DNA of 64,000 nucleotides from Dasypus novemcinctus (taxonomy: Eukaryota; Chordata; Mammalia; Cingulata; Dasypodidae). The stretch spans positions 113,448,432 through 113,512,431 of the forward strand of contig NC_080685.1 in assembly GCF_030445035.2 (NCBI RefSeq), in the 5' to 3' direction. The notes under the pieces are model-generated. The model did not search any database and was not told where the DNA came from. It saw only the letters and a list, made by a program, of their open reading frames with translations. The translations under genes and the position numbers were made by a program. This document shows, in pieces, positions 1 to 11,080 of this stretch. Each line of letters opens with the position of its first letter. Within the stretch, counting starts at the first letter, position 1.

Positions 1-127
1 TTAAACCTCTCCCGTGGGCGCGCGCCTGCCGGCTCCTGAAGCGCTCGCGCTCCCGTCCGCAGCGTGGGGAGCAAGCCCACCTGGCCTTCCCGTCCCCAGA
101 CCACTCATTCCTGGCGGTGCTCAAGCC

Positions 128-158
128 TGGGCTTCCTCATCTGTAAAATGAAAGCAGG
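128..158 (+). repeat. MIR-like fragment
   Basis: A short stretch around 132-150 reads like the conserved core of the MIR SINE (CTTCCTCATCTGTAAAATG). Only this core is recognisable, so the assignment is tentative and the borders are approximate. Confidence 0.4.
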
Positions 159-160
159 CA

Positions 161-352
161 GCGGATGTGCCTCGAGCGGTTGGGCGCCTGCCTCCCATGC
201 ATGAGGTCCTGAGTTCAATCTCAGGTACCTCCTAAAAACAAATCCAACTCAGGGGAGCCTATGTAGCTCAGTGGCTAAGCACGGGCTTCCCACATTCGAG
301 GTTCAAGGTCAATTCCCGACCCCCGTACCGCAAAAAAAAAAAAAAAAAAAGA
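161..352 (+). mobile_element. Two adjacent tRNA-derived SINE units (DAS-like)
   Basis: Two head-to-tail units, about 161-240 and 252-352. Each has a tRNA-like A box (ATGTAGCTCAGTGGC in the second) and a B box (GAGTTCAATCTC in the first, GGTCAATTCCC in the second), and the second ends in an 18-20 A tail. The architecture matches the xenarthran tRNA-Ala-derived DAS SINEs seen many times in this window. They are transcribed by RNA polymerase III in such families. No clear target-site duplication was found. Confidence 0.8.
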
Positions 353-359
353 AAAGCTG

Positions 360-1080
360 TAACCCCACCCTTCTTGTCCAAGCCTAGTGTCCCACCAACC
401 TGTTGCCACCTTCCTGCTGGCCCCTTCCTTCCCGGTGCCTCCCCACCCCCTTCTCCAGAGGGTACCCCCTCTGCGCTGCGCCAGGCACCCCGTCCTCTGC
501 CAGCTGGGAGTTGAGTCAGACCTGGGTCCACCACTGCACCGCCGCCCGCTGAGCTCAGACAGCCAGAGGCTCCTTGTCTCGGCTCCATCCAGGGTTCCCC
601 AGGCCCAGGGGACAGCGGGGGAGGGGAGGAGGCGGGCGGAGGGCACACCCCAAGGCCAAGGCTCCGACTGTGCCGCGAGGCTGCTGTGCTCTGGAACGCC
701 AGGCCAGGGCAGGGGCTCTGCCAGCAGAAGACTGACCTCCAGCAATGACGTTTCTCCCTGGGTGTTCCAGAAGGCACTGGCCACCTTCTAATTCAAACCA
801 GCAAGAGGAGGCGCCATAGGCTGAATCTCAAAAAGGAGACAAGGGCCCCCTGGAAGGGCCTCTGCGAGGGGCCCCCTCCCCGCCTCCTGAGCCAGGCCCG
901 GGCGCATCCCCCATGGGGCACAGCACCCCCGCCCCCTCGATCCCTGGCCCTGGGCGGGGCTGTGGAGCTGCGGTCGTCGTGGGAGCTCTGGTTTCAGCTG
1001 CGCTTATGAGCACCCTCTGAATGCCAGCGTCTGTGCTAAGAACTGCATGTTCACCACCTCTCAAAACCACTCACTCTTTT
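360..1080. other. GC-rich DNA without a supported gene
   Basis: This GC-rich interval has overlapping open frames on both strands, but they show no recognisable domain, and open frames are expected by chance at this composition. I see no repeat family, promoter motif or RNA gene in it. Confidence 0.5.
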
Positions 1081-1081
1081 T

Positions 1082-2391
1082 TTCTTCCTTAAACTTTTTA
1101 TTTTTACATAATTTCAAACTAAAAAGACAGTTGCAAAAATAATACAAAATCAACCCAAAGAACTCCAATTTGCCCCTTCCCCCCACCTCATATTCAGAGC
1201 CACAATTTTAACATTTTGTTTCATTAGCTTTATTGGTCTATTTAGCTATCTATCATCAGTTCAACTATCTGTTTATTTTCTAAATATTTGAGAGGTTGTT
1301 ACATCATATTTCCTGAACACATAACACTCCTATGTACATTTTCTAGGAGCAGGATTATGTAACCACTTTAAGTACAGATTTATCAAGTTCAAGAACTTTA
1401 GCATCAATATAAAACTTCCAGTCTATATTCCAATATTTTCATATGTCCTTTAGGGCCTTTTCTCCTCCATTATTTCAACCACCTACTCGTTTTTTAAAAA
1501 CTATAGTTTCATTAGAGAAGTTGTACACTTACAAAGCAATCATGCACATGTGTGGAATTCCCATACAACACCCCTCCACCAACACACTACATTGTTTTGG
1601 AATATTTGTTACAGATTATTGGATAACATCAGACTATTACCTCCAACTATGGTCTATGGCATACACTTTGCATATATTTCCATACCCCCCTATTATTTAC
1701 ACAGTACATCTTTGATATTGATGCAAGAATATTACAGGATTTCTGTTAACTATAGTCCATAGGTTACATTAATTGTATTTTCCCACTGCTTCTCCGCAAC
1801 TTGCAATAGTGGTGTACATTTGTTCTAGTACATAAAAGGACATTCTTATATTTGTACTACTAACCACTGTTATCCACCTCTGTGTTCAGTATATTATTCA
1901 GTCCCTTGATTATTCTCTAGCTTTCTTTCAATTGACATTTACATCCCCAGATTACCCTTTTCAGCCACAACCCCATTTATAAACCAGCTGTGTTATTAGT
2001 TCTACTCACTATGTGTTACCATCAACTCTATCCATTTCCACACTTTTACAGTCAAGTTAATTAAAACTTCTACATATATTAAACATCAGTACACCTTCTC
2101 AGCCCTCCTCTTATCTCCTAATAACCTATACTCTAGGTTTTAACTCCATGCATTTACTCTTTGTATTTAGTTCATATTAGCAAGACCACACGGTATTTGT
2201 CCTTTGGTGTCTGGCTTATTTCACTCGGCATAATGTCTTCAAGGTTCCCCCGTGTTATCACATGTGTCCCAATTTCGCTTCTTCTTACAGCAGCATAGTG
2301 TTCCTTTGTATGTATATACCACATTTTGTTTATCTATTCATCAGTTGGACACTTGTCAACCACCTACTCTATCTTGTTTTTATTTGTTGTT
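1082..2391 (-). mobile_element. Old L1 3'-region sequence, antisense, composite
   Basis: Read on the minus strand, 2150-2390 matches the C-terminal part of L1 ORF2 (the region that recurs at 6200-6400 and 16550-16690 in this window). 1480-2100 resembles L1 3' UTR, including the recurring phrase AACTATAGTCCATAG. 1082-1480 looks like a further L1M-type tail. Frames are decayed. The younger full-length L1 at 2407-12896 is inserted immediately to the right. Confidence 0.6.
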
Positions 2392-2406
2392 GTTTTTGTT
2401 TTTCTT
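2392..2406. repeat. Target-site duplication, left copy, of the full-length L1
   Basis: GTTTTTGTTTTTCTT, identical to 12897-12911. It abuts the poly(T) that marks the 3' tail of the minus-strand L1. The sequence is T-rich and so of limited complexity, but the 15-bp identity sits exactly at both predicted ends. Confidence 0.8.
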
Positions 2407-2465
2407 TTTTTTTAATTGACTTTGTAAAATTATTACATTAAAAATATATATGTGAAGTCCCATTC

Positions 2466-2507
2466 AACCCCACCCCCCCTGCCCCCCCCTCTCCCCCCCC
2501 CCCCCCA
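2466..2507 (-). repeat. G-rich polypurine tract of the L1 3' UTR
   Basis: On the plus strand several C runs, the longest of 14, separated by single other bases. On the L1 strand this is a G-rich tract near the 3' end, a known feature of mammalian L1 3' UTRs and a candidate for G-quadruplex formation. A second homopolymer of about 14 C lies near 4157-4170 in the same UTR. Confidence 0.6.
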
Positions 2508-4857
2508 ACAACACTCGTTCCCATCATCATGACACATCCATTGGATTTGGTAAGTACATCTTTGGGCACCTCTGCACCTCATAGACAATGGTTCACTTCA
2601 TGGCCCATACTCTCCTCCATTCCATCCAGTGGGCCCTGTGAGGATTTACAATGTCCGGTGATTACCTCTGAAGCACCATCCAGGGCAGCTCCATGTCCCA
2701 AAGACGCCTCCACCTCTCATCTCTTCCTGCCTTTCCCCATAACCATCGTCCACCATGTCCACTTTTCCCAATCCAATGCCACCTCTTCTATGTGGACATT
2801 GGATTGGTTGTGTCCATTGCACCTCTATGTCAAGAGGAGGCTCAGATTCCAATTGGATGCTGGATGCAATCCTCCCATTTTTCAGTTGTAATCACTCTAG
2901 GCTCCATGGTGTGGTGGTTGTCCTTCTTCAACTCCATCTTAGCTGAGTGTGGTAAGTCCAATAGATCAGATTGTAGGTGCTGGAGTCTGTTGAGGCTCAG
3001 GACCTGGCTATCACATTGTCAGTCCAGAGATTCAAATCCCCTAAATATATCTTAAACCCCAACATTAACTGCACCTCCAGCACATTAGCATGAAAGTCTT
3101 ATGAAGGGAGATCCCATCTGAGTCCAGATTCATCACACATAAACACCATTTCCAAAGAGGGGCCATCTGCCCTGGTAGTTAACCCCATCGGCCATGACCA
3201 TAACTCCCATGGGTCTCTTTAGCCCTCAAAGGAACCAATATCTGGGGGTTGTATCTGCTTTATCTGTCTCTCTGACTCTGCTCAGTTGTGCATGAGGGCA
3301 ATCCTTCTGCCAGCCTCCAGACTCTTTTTTAGAAACTCGTAGCCATATAAACTCATTTCTCCTTTCCATTTCCCCCTTACTTTAGGTCAAACAGCATTTT
3401 AAAATCATGGTATTTTATGTAGACATGGATATTCTGCTGATCTGCATTGAACCTTCCGTATAAGGTCATTTTCCAGTTGCATCATCAGTTGGTAGTTGAT
3501 AGTGGTCCCTCATTGCCAGGGAGGCTCATCCCCGGGTGTCATGTCCCACGCTGGGGGGAAGGCATTGCATTTACATGCTGAGTTTGGCTTCGAGACTGGC
3601 CACATTTGAGTAACATGAAGGCTGACAGGAGGAAATTCCCAGGCACAATGTTGCTCTAGGCTTTGTTCTTATTTTAGGTTTGTCAGCTCAGAAGCATAGT
3701 CATTAGTATCAGGGGCTCACTGTTGAACCCTCACTCCCTCCCGGTCCCCGCCACTGTACCTGGGAGACTGTCGCTGCTCCCCTAGGGACCACGACAGAGC
3801 ACCACTGGCCAGGAACCCAGTACCCCCCCTACTGTGGTTTTTAATTGTTGCCACTATGAGTATATCCAAACATTACCATGCACCCTGGACATATGTTCTG
3901 TACAACTCCCTGTCAGCCATATATCACCTGTCATTGGTATCCCATACCAGTATCCCTCCATTGCCATTGTTGAAACACTCTGTGATCCAGAACTCCCCGA
4001 AATTTGAAGCCCAATATAATGTCATGGTCCCTTACTAGGGAATGGCATATAGCGATGGGTTTAAAGGATAGATAAAGAACTTGGATAAAGTTAGATAAAG
4101 AACTTAGATAAAGAATGTTGACTTGAAAAAATTCCACATCCTATCTTTTTCTTCCCCCCCCCCCCCCAATTATTCAGCTTTTCTTCACAGGAGTCCTAGA
4201 CCACAGCAATGTATATATATAATATACAGCACTCCCACACATCCACCAGAAAACCTTTTCCCTTCCACAGTGATACTCTTACGCCCTATTCATATCATAT
4301 TTACTTAAAGTGATGTACAGAGTCTGAGACATTAGCTTTCTAACAAGGTGACATCTGTGCTTACATTATGGTGCATACTTTAGGTTACACAGTTCTTTAC
4401 ATTTTTAGTTATCCTATGTTTTACATTATGGTTTACATTATCAGTCTGTCATCTCCTATATGTTATGGTGTAATATTACATGTTTTATATCCATCCTTGT
4501 GTACTCTCAAGAAACTCCTCTCTTACCACCCATTTACTTTGGTTCCACACATTTAACATCCATTTTCCCTTCCACCTTGGTGCCCACAGTGACAGCCAAC
4601 CTCCGTTTCCTGAGGAGCCACTTCCAGAGATAGATGGAATAGTGTTCAGGGCCTAACTTGCTCAACTGTCCAAATGCCCTGGGAGCCACCCTTTCTCTCA
4701 AGGGATACAGTTCCCTCTATTTGATGGCATTAGTCCTCCCCAGGATGTGGGTCCACCCCCACTCTCACTACTTGGGTTTCTACCCCATGGTGTCACCCAC
4801 TCTGGCAGAATGAGCATTTAGACATTCCCCAGGAGCCCGTCCTGCATCAGACCCTCC

Positions 4858-4863
4858 CCTCTG
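4858..4863. repeat. TSD of solo LTR, left copy (CCTCTG)
   Basis: Six bases identical to 5842-5847, directly flanking the LTR. Six-base duplications are typical of betaretroviral integrases. Confidence 0.85.
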
Positions 4864-5127
4864 TGCGGTCACCCCTCGGGCTGAAGCGTGGTTTGCTGGC
4901 CTGGTAGGGGAGCGGCCACGGTAGGCCAAGCTGCTGCCCCCTTAATAGGGTGGTTGGTCGGGCCCACCGCCACCCCTGAAGGGAACTCGGCATGGGCGCA
5001 GAGTGCCCTCGGGTCTCCCCTTCTCGGCAGCCATGCTTCCGTGGCCGCCCCCCCTCCCGGATGGCGCCACACGATGCCTATGGGGCGGCACCCTTCTTCT
5101 TTTTTCTCCCTGCGCAGGCCCAGGGCG

Positions 5128-5245
5128 GAAAATTCCAGTCTGCCCTTTTCCCCTCCCCCGACAGCAGCAACAGCCAGGCGTTGGCGGAAAAATCCAGTCT
5201 GCCCTTTTCCCTCCCCCGACAGCAGCAACAGCCAGGCGTGGGCAG
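5128..5245 (+). repeat. 59-bp tandem repeat in U3, two copies
   Basis: Two copies of a 59-bp unit containing CCCTTTTCCC and CAGCAGCAACAGCCAGGCG. The homologous block has three copies in the proviral 3' LTR and four in the 5' LTR. Its position upstream of the CCAAT and TATA boxes suggests an enhancer-like role, which is inference. Confidence 0.8.
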
Positions 5246-5553
5246 GAAACTCAAGTCTGCCCTCCACCCCAGCAACAGCAGCCACCAATCCCTAAACCCT
5301 GCCCCTTCCCCCAGCAACAGCGACAGCCAATCCCTAACCACCACCCCTCACCCATCCGGTACCACCCAATGACCAACCAATCAGAACAGGGCGTGGCTTT
5401 GACCAATCACCCTTCCCCAGCCCCTATAAAACTGTTGCCTCTCCCTCAGTAAAGTGGACTTGCGTGTTTACCTTGTCTCCGCGGTAGTTCTTCTGCCCTG
5501 CGCCCTCCAGTCCTGAGAGCCCCCGACAAGGGCCTGGCCTCCCTTGTCCCCAG

Positions 5554-5665
5554 TTCGTCGCCTGCTTCTCCGGGCGACCCCTTCGTCGCCGGCTTCTCCG
5601 GGCAACCCCTTCGTCGCCGGCTTCTCCGGGCGACCCCTTCGTCACCGGCTTCGCTGGGCGACCCC
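5554..5665 (+). repeat. 28-bp tandem repeat in R/U5, four copies
   Basis: Four consecutive copies of a unit beginning TTCGTCGCC and ending GGGCGACCCC, with few differences between copies. The proviral 5' LTR has two copies (27391-27446) and the 3' LTR one (20101-20128). Confidence 0.85.
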
Positions 5666-5841
5666 GTCAGCCAAACCGCACACCCCTTGTGAGACCGATC
5701 CCTCGTCTGCTGCCGGACCGACCCCTCGTCCCAAGTGGGACCGACCCCTCATCCCAAGCGGGACTGACCCCTCGTCCAGAGCTGGACCGACCCCTCGTCC
5801 ACAGCCAGACCCCACCTCTACCGACCGAGCAAGCCGCCACA

Positions 5842-5847
5842 CCTCTG
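5842..5847. repeat. TSD of solo LTR, right copy (CCTCTG)
   Basis: Matches 4858-4863. The L1 3' UTR resumes immediately after it. Confidence 0.85.
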
Positions 5848-6192
5848 AGCATTCTAAACAGGTAACCCTCTTTATTATATTTTGATATGATTTTCTCGGC
5901 ATTTTACTCTCCACCAACACCTGACCCTCTCCTGTGTTCATATGCTACCCCTCCCTCCCCCCACTTTTGGGCAACGTTACCCATCCGTCCCTCCCCAGCC
6001 ACCCTCAAACCCGCAAAGCCCCAACCAAAGGCAACCCCTTGCCCCCCTTTTATCTCTTCTTTGTGTTCATACTTACCACCATCTCGTCTTAAATTCCACC
6101 CCTGCAGACATTGGCTCATATCCTTCCTCCACCCTCCGATTTCCTGTAAGCCTATCGTTCAGTCTCTTGCTATCTAGGGCAGCTTGTTTATT

Positions 6193-9100
6193 TCATATCA
6201 TTGAGGTCATGCAGTATTTGTCCTTCAATGTCTGGGTTGCTTCACTCAACATAAGGTTCTCAAGATTCATCCATGTTATCACATGTGTTTGTAGTGTGTT
6301 TGTTCTTACAGCCGAGTAGTATTCCATTGTGTGTATATACCACATTTTATTGATCCACTCATCTGTTGATGGGCATTTGGGTTGATTCCAACTTTTGGCA
6401 ATAGTGAACAATGCTGCTATGAACATTGGTGTACATATATTGGTTTGTGTCCTTGTTTTCAGTTCTGCTGGGTATATACCCAGCAGTGGTATTGCTGGGT
6501 CATATGGCAAATCTATGGCTAGTTTTTTGAGAAACCGCCATACTGTCCTCCAGAATGGTTGGATCCTTCTGCATTCCCACCAGCAGTGGATGAGTGTTCC
6601 CCTTCCTTCACATCCTCTCCAGCATTTGTATTCTTCTGTTTTTTTCATAGCTGCCAATCTTATGGGTGTAAGATGGTATCTCATTGTAGTTTTGATTTGC
6701 ATTTCCCTGATAGCTAGAGATTTGGAACATTTTTTCATGTGCTTTCTTGCCATTTGTATTTCTTCTTCGGAGAAGTGTCTGTTTAAGTCTTTTTCCCATT
6801 TTTTAAATGGGTTGTTTATCTTTTTATTTTGAAGATATAGGAGTTCTTTATATATGCAAGTTATAAGTTTCTTATCAGATATATGATTGCCAAATATTTT
6901 CTCCCACTGTGTGGGCTCCCTTTTTACTTTCTTGACAAACTCCTTTGAGGTGCAGAAGGCTTTAATTTTGAGGAAGTCCCATTTATCTACTAGTTCTTTT
7001 GCTGCTCGTGCTTTTGGTGAGATATTCATAAATCCATTTCCTATTACAAGGTCCTGTAGATGTTTCCCTACACTGCTTTCTAAGGTTTTTATGGTCTTGG
7101 CTCTTATATTTAGGTCTTTGATCCATCTTGAGTTGATCTTTGTATAAGGTGTGAGATGGTAATCCTCTTTCATTCTTATACATATGGCTATCCAGTTCTC
7201 CAGACACCATTTGTTGAATAGGCCACTCTGTCCCAGTTGAGAGGGTTTGGTGGCTTTATCGAATATTATGTGGTTGTATATGTGAGGTTCTATATCAGAG
7301 CTTTCAATTCGATTCCATTGGTCTATGTGTCTCTCCTTATGCCAATACCATGCTGTTTTCACCACCGTATCTTTATAGTATGTTTTGAAGTCAGGTAGTG
7401 TGATTCCTCCAATTTCGTTTTTCTTTTTCAGTATGTCTTTGGCTATTCGGGGCCTCTTTCCTTTCCAAATAAATTTCATAGTTAGTTTTTCTAGTTCCTT
7501 AAAGAAGGCTGCGTTGATTTTTATTGGGATTGCATTGACTGTGTAGATCAGTTTTGGTAGGATAGACATCTTAATAATGTTCAGTCTTCCTCTCCATGAA
7601 CAAGGAATAGTCTTCCATTTATTTAGGTCTTCTTTGATTTCCTTGAACAATCTTGTATAGTTCTCGGTGTATAAGTTCTTTACCTCTTTAGTTAAATTTA
7701 TTCCTAAGTATTTGATTTTTTTATTTACTATTGTGAATGGTATTTGTTTCTTGATTTCCTCCTGATCTTGCTCATTATTGGTGTACAGAAATGCTACTGA
7801 TTTTTGCGCATTGATCTTATAACCTGCGACTTTACTAAACTCAGGGTTTTCTCTCAGGGTTGTAGATCTCTCAGGGTTTTCTGAGATCTCTCAGGGTTTT
7901 CTCTCAGGGTTTTCTATGTATAGGATCATGTCATCTGCAAATAATGAAATTTTGACTTCTTCCTTTCCAATTTGAATGCCTTTTATTTCTGGTTCTTGCC
8001 TCAGTGCTTGAGCAAGTACTTCTAAGACAATGTTAAATAGGAGCAGAGATAGTGGGCATCCTTGTCTTGTTCCTGAGTTTAGAGGGAAGGAGTCTAGGAT
8101 TTCTCCATTGTAAACATATTGGCTTTAGGTTTTTCATATATACTCTTTATCATGTTCAAAAAATTCCCTTGTATTCCAATCTTTTGGAGTGTTTTTATCA
8201 AGAAAGGGTGCTGTATTTTGTCAAATGCTTTTTCTGCATCAATAGATATAATCATGTGATTTTTTTCCTTCAATCTGTTTATATGGTGTATTACGTTGAT
8301 TGATTTTCTTATGTTGAACCATCCTTGCATACCTGGGATGAATCCCACTTGGTCATGGTGTATAATATGTTTAATGTGTTGTTGAATACGATTAGCAAGT
8401 ATTTTGTTAAGTATTTTTGCGTCTAGGTTCATTAGAGAAATTGGTCTGTAATTTTCCTTTCTTGTGATGTCTTTGTTTGGCTTTGGTACTAGGGTAATGT
8501 TGGCATCATAGAAGGAGTTGGGTAATGTTCTTTCTGTTTCGATGTTTTGGAATAGTTTCAGCAGGATTGGTGTCAGTTCTTTCCGGAATGTTTTGTAGAA
8601 TTCACCTGTGAAGCCATCTGGCCCTGGGCTCTTCTTAGTTGGGAGATTTTTAATAACTGATTCTATATCTCTGCTTGTGATTGGTTTGTTAAGATCATCA
8701 ATTTCTTCTTTTGTCAATATGGGCTGCTTATGTGTTTCTAGGAATTTGTCCATTTCCTCTAGATTGTCATTTTTGTTGGAATATAGTTTTTCAAAATATC
8801 CTCTTATGATAGTCTTTATTTCTGTGGGGTCAGTGGTGATATCGCCTTTCTCATTTCTTATTTTGTGTATTTGCATCTTCTCTCTTTTTTTCTTTGTTAG
8901 TGTTGCTAAAGGTTTGTCAATTTTGTTAATCTTCTCAAAAAACCAGCTCTTGGTCTTGTTTATCTGTTCAAGTGCTTTCTTATTTTCTATTTCATTTAGT
9001 TCTGCTCTTATCTTTGTTATTTCCTTCCTTCTTCTTCCTGTTGGGTTACTTTGTTGTTGTTTTTCTAATTCCTTCAAATGTGCAGTTAGTTCTTCAATTT

Positions 9101-10037
9101 TTGCTCTTTCTTCTTTTTTGATATATGAATTTATGGCTATAAACTTCCCTCTCAGTACTGCTTTTGCTGCATCCCATAAATTTTGGTATGTTGTGTTATC
9201 ATTATCATTTGTTTCAAGGTAGTCATTGATTTCTTTTGAGATTTCCTCTTTGACCCACTGTTTTTCTAAGAGTGTGCTGTTTAATTTCCAAATCGTGGTG
9301 TGAAGTCTGGGCTTCTGTCCCTTGCAAATCTCCAGCTTGACTCCACTGTGGTCAGAGATAATGTTTTGTATGATTTCAATCTTTCTGAATTCGTTCAGCC
9401 TTTCTTTGTGGCCTAGCATATGATCTATCTTGGAGAATGATCCATGTGCGCTTGAGAAAAATATATATCCTGCTGTGTTTGGGTGTAGCGATCTATATAT
9501 GTCTATTAGATCCAGCTCCTCTAATATACTATTCAGATGTTTTGTTTCTTTGGTGATTCTCTTTTGAGATGTTCTGTCCAGAGTTGATAGTGGTGTATTA
9601 AAATCCACCACTATAATTGTAGATGAATCTATTCTTTCACTTAGTTTTTCCAGCATTTGCCTGACGTATTTAGAGGCACCCTTGTTAGGGGCATAGATAT
9701 TTATGATTGTTCGATCTTCTTGACAGATTTTCCCTTTGACTAAAATGTAGTATCCTTCTTTGTCTCTCACAATTGTTTCACATTTAAAGTCTATTTTGTC
9801 TGATATTAATATAGCTACTCCTGCCTTTTTTTGGTTATTGTTAGCTTGTATGATTGTTTTCCAGCCATTCACTTTCAATCTCCATGCTTCTCTGGGTCTA
9901 AGATGTGTCTCTTGTAGACAGCATATGGATGGGTCATATTTCCTTATCCAATGTCCCAGTCTGAATCTTTTGATAGGTGAGTTTAATCCGTTGACATTCA
10001 GTGTTATTACTATCAAGGAATTATTTGTGTTAGCCAT
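6193..10037 (-). pseudogene. L1 ORF2 (endonuclease/reverse transcriptase), broken
   Basis: Encodes the L1 endonuclease-RT, which nicks target DNA and reverse-transcribes L1 RNA. I place the start at the ATG at 10037 (MANTNNSL), 74 bp after the ORF1 stop; upstream open frame lacks an ATG. The N-terminal endonuclease shows [18 protein letters not shown] (usually GDFN), SKIDH and ISDHSGV. RT follows, with [11 protein letters not shown] and, near 7930, FADD. The C-terminal part from 7650 to the stop at 6193 is open and Cys-containing. Two lesions are visible: a one-base frameshift near 8105, just after MIKSIYEKP, and an expanded CTCTCAGGGTTTT repeat at 7842-7916 that brings in a TGA at 7891-7893. 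Length is otherwise normal (about 1,280 codons). Confidence 0.9.
7842..7916. repeat. Short tandem expansion within ORF2
   Basis: Repeated CTCTCAGGGTTTTCT units. The ORF2 reading frame around RT contains this unit several times (residues E-N-P-E recur), and one of them introduces a stop, so it is a replication-slippage type lesion of this copy. Confidence 0.7.
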
Positions 10038-10111
10038 ATTTTGATTGGATTTGTGTTTGTCATATTTTGTTTGTATATTTTGTTTTGTCTTTTTTGTTGT
10101 TGTTGTTGGTC

Positions 10112-11080
10112 TTATACTCTCCTCCAACTTTGCCTTTCCTGTTTTTTCCTTTCTTCCTGCAGAACTCCCTTTAGAATTTCTTGAAGGGGAGGTTTCTTGT
10201 TGGTATACTCTTTCAGTTTCAGTTTGTCTGCGAATATTTTGAACTCTCCATCATGTTTGAATGCTAGTTTAGCTGGATAGAGTATTCTTGGTTGGAAATT
10301 TTTTTCCTTTAGTACCTTGACTATATCATACCACTGCTGTCTTGCCTCCATGGTTTCAGAAGAGAAATCAGCACTTAATCTAATTGAGCTTCCCTTGTAT
10401 GTGATGGTTTTCTTTTCTCTTGCTGCTTTTAGGATTTTCTCTTTGTCTTGAGCATTGGATAATTTGACAAGTATATGTCTTGGGGTGGGCCTGTTGGGAT
10501 TTATGACTTGTGGAGTGCGCTGTGCTTCTTGGATATGTACATCTGTCTCTTTCAGTAGATTTGGGAAGTTTTCAGCCATTATTTCCTGCAACACTCCTTC
10601 TGACCCCTTTCCCTTCTCTTCACCTTCTGGAATGCCTATAATACGTATGTTTGAGCATTTTGCATTGTCATTCAGGTCCCTAAATCCTAATTGGATTTTT
10701 TCTATCTTCTTATTGACCCCTTCTACTATCTGTTTGATTTCTGATGTACTGTCTTCCACATCACTAATTCTCTGCTTTGTCTCTTCTAGTCTGCTGATAT
10801 TTGCTGCAAGTGTATTTTTGATTTCTTGAACTGTGGTGTTCATTCCCATCATATCTGTTATGTTTTTGCGTATGTTTGCAATTTCCCCTCCAAGTGATGT
10901 CTTCATGTTGTTAACCTCTTTCATTACTGCATCAAATTTGTCGGCGATAAATGTTCTGAGATCTTTCATTGCTTGTGCCAAGTTTTGCTCCCCTTTGTGA
11001 TTATTGGTTTGTTGATTGGATTCAGCCATGTTTTCCTGATTATTGGTTTGATTTGTAGATTTTTGTTGCTTTCTGGTCAT
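10112..11080 (-). CDS. L1 ORF1 protein (RNA-binding chaperone), intact
   Basis: 322 residues from an ATG (plus-strand CAT at 11078-11080) to the stop at 10112. The L1 ORF1 protein binds L1 RNA as a trimer and acts as a nucleic-acid chaperone in the retrotransposition complex. The first 50 residues are polar. Residues about 50-135 form a heptad-rich coiled coil, with many I/L/V positions. An RRM-like domain starts at about 140 ([13 protein letters not shown]) and a C-terminal domain contains [21 protein letters not shown] and [10 protein letters not shown]. The C-terminus is basic. Length is close to the family norm (about 340). No stop or frameshift is visible. ORF2 follows after a 74-bp gap. 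Confidence 0.9.
   Translation of the reverse strand: MTRKQQKSTNQTNNQENMAESNQQTNNHKGEQNLAQAMKDLRTFIADKFDAVMKEVNNMKTSLGGEIANIRKNITDMMGMNTTVQEIKNTLAANISRLEETKQRISDVEDSTSEIKQIVEGVNKKIEKIQLGFRDLNDNAKCSNIRIIGIPEGEEKGKGSEGVLQEIMAENFPNLLKETDVHIQEAQRTPQVINPNRPTPRHILVKLSNAQDKEKILKAAREKKTITYKGSSIRLSADFSSETMEARQQWYDIVKVLKEKNFQPRILYPAKLAFKHDGEFKIFADKLKLKEYTNKKPPLQEILKGVLQEERKKQERQSWRRV

Larger units (their letters stand above)
4864..5841 (+). mobile_element. Solo LTR, betaretrovirus-like ERV family
   Basis: A 978-bp LTR starting TGCGGTCACC and ending GCCGCCACA, homologous along its length to the two LTRs of the provirus at 19925-28262 (reverse orientation there). The TSD CCTCTG on both sides shows that a provirus integrated and later lost its interior by LTR-LTR recombination, the usual origin of solo LTRs. 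U3 contains several CCAAT-type boxes around 5327-5410, a TATA-like CTATAAAAC at about 5424-5432 and an AGTAAA polyadenylation-type signal near 5448. It lies inside the 3' UTR of the minus-strand L1, in antisense orientation to it, and so is younger than that L1. Confidence 0.9.
2407..6192 (-). other. L1 3' UTR (about 2.8 kb without the LTR)
   Basis: This non-coding tail of the full-length L1 is recognisable by comparison with other copies in the window. Its distal part (2410-3620) matches 62777-64000 in the same orientation and 58688-59086 and 13893-15015 in the opposite orientation. Its proximal part (5860-6190) matches 51180-51450 in reverse complement. It contains two G-rich runs on the element strand. 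Small open frames here (for example around 2529-2891) have no recognisable domain and recur only with the repeat. Confidence 0.75.

Noticed and set aside
2529..3055. Overlapping plus-strand frames of about 120 codons
   Set aside because: They lie antisense in the L1 3' UTR and recur only as part of that repeat (compare 62848-63371).
8608..9222. 204-codon plus-strand hydrophobic frame
   Set aside because: It is antisense to L1 ORF2 and consists of the reverse complement of its Lys/Glu-rich codons.
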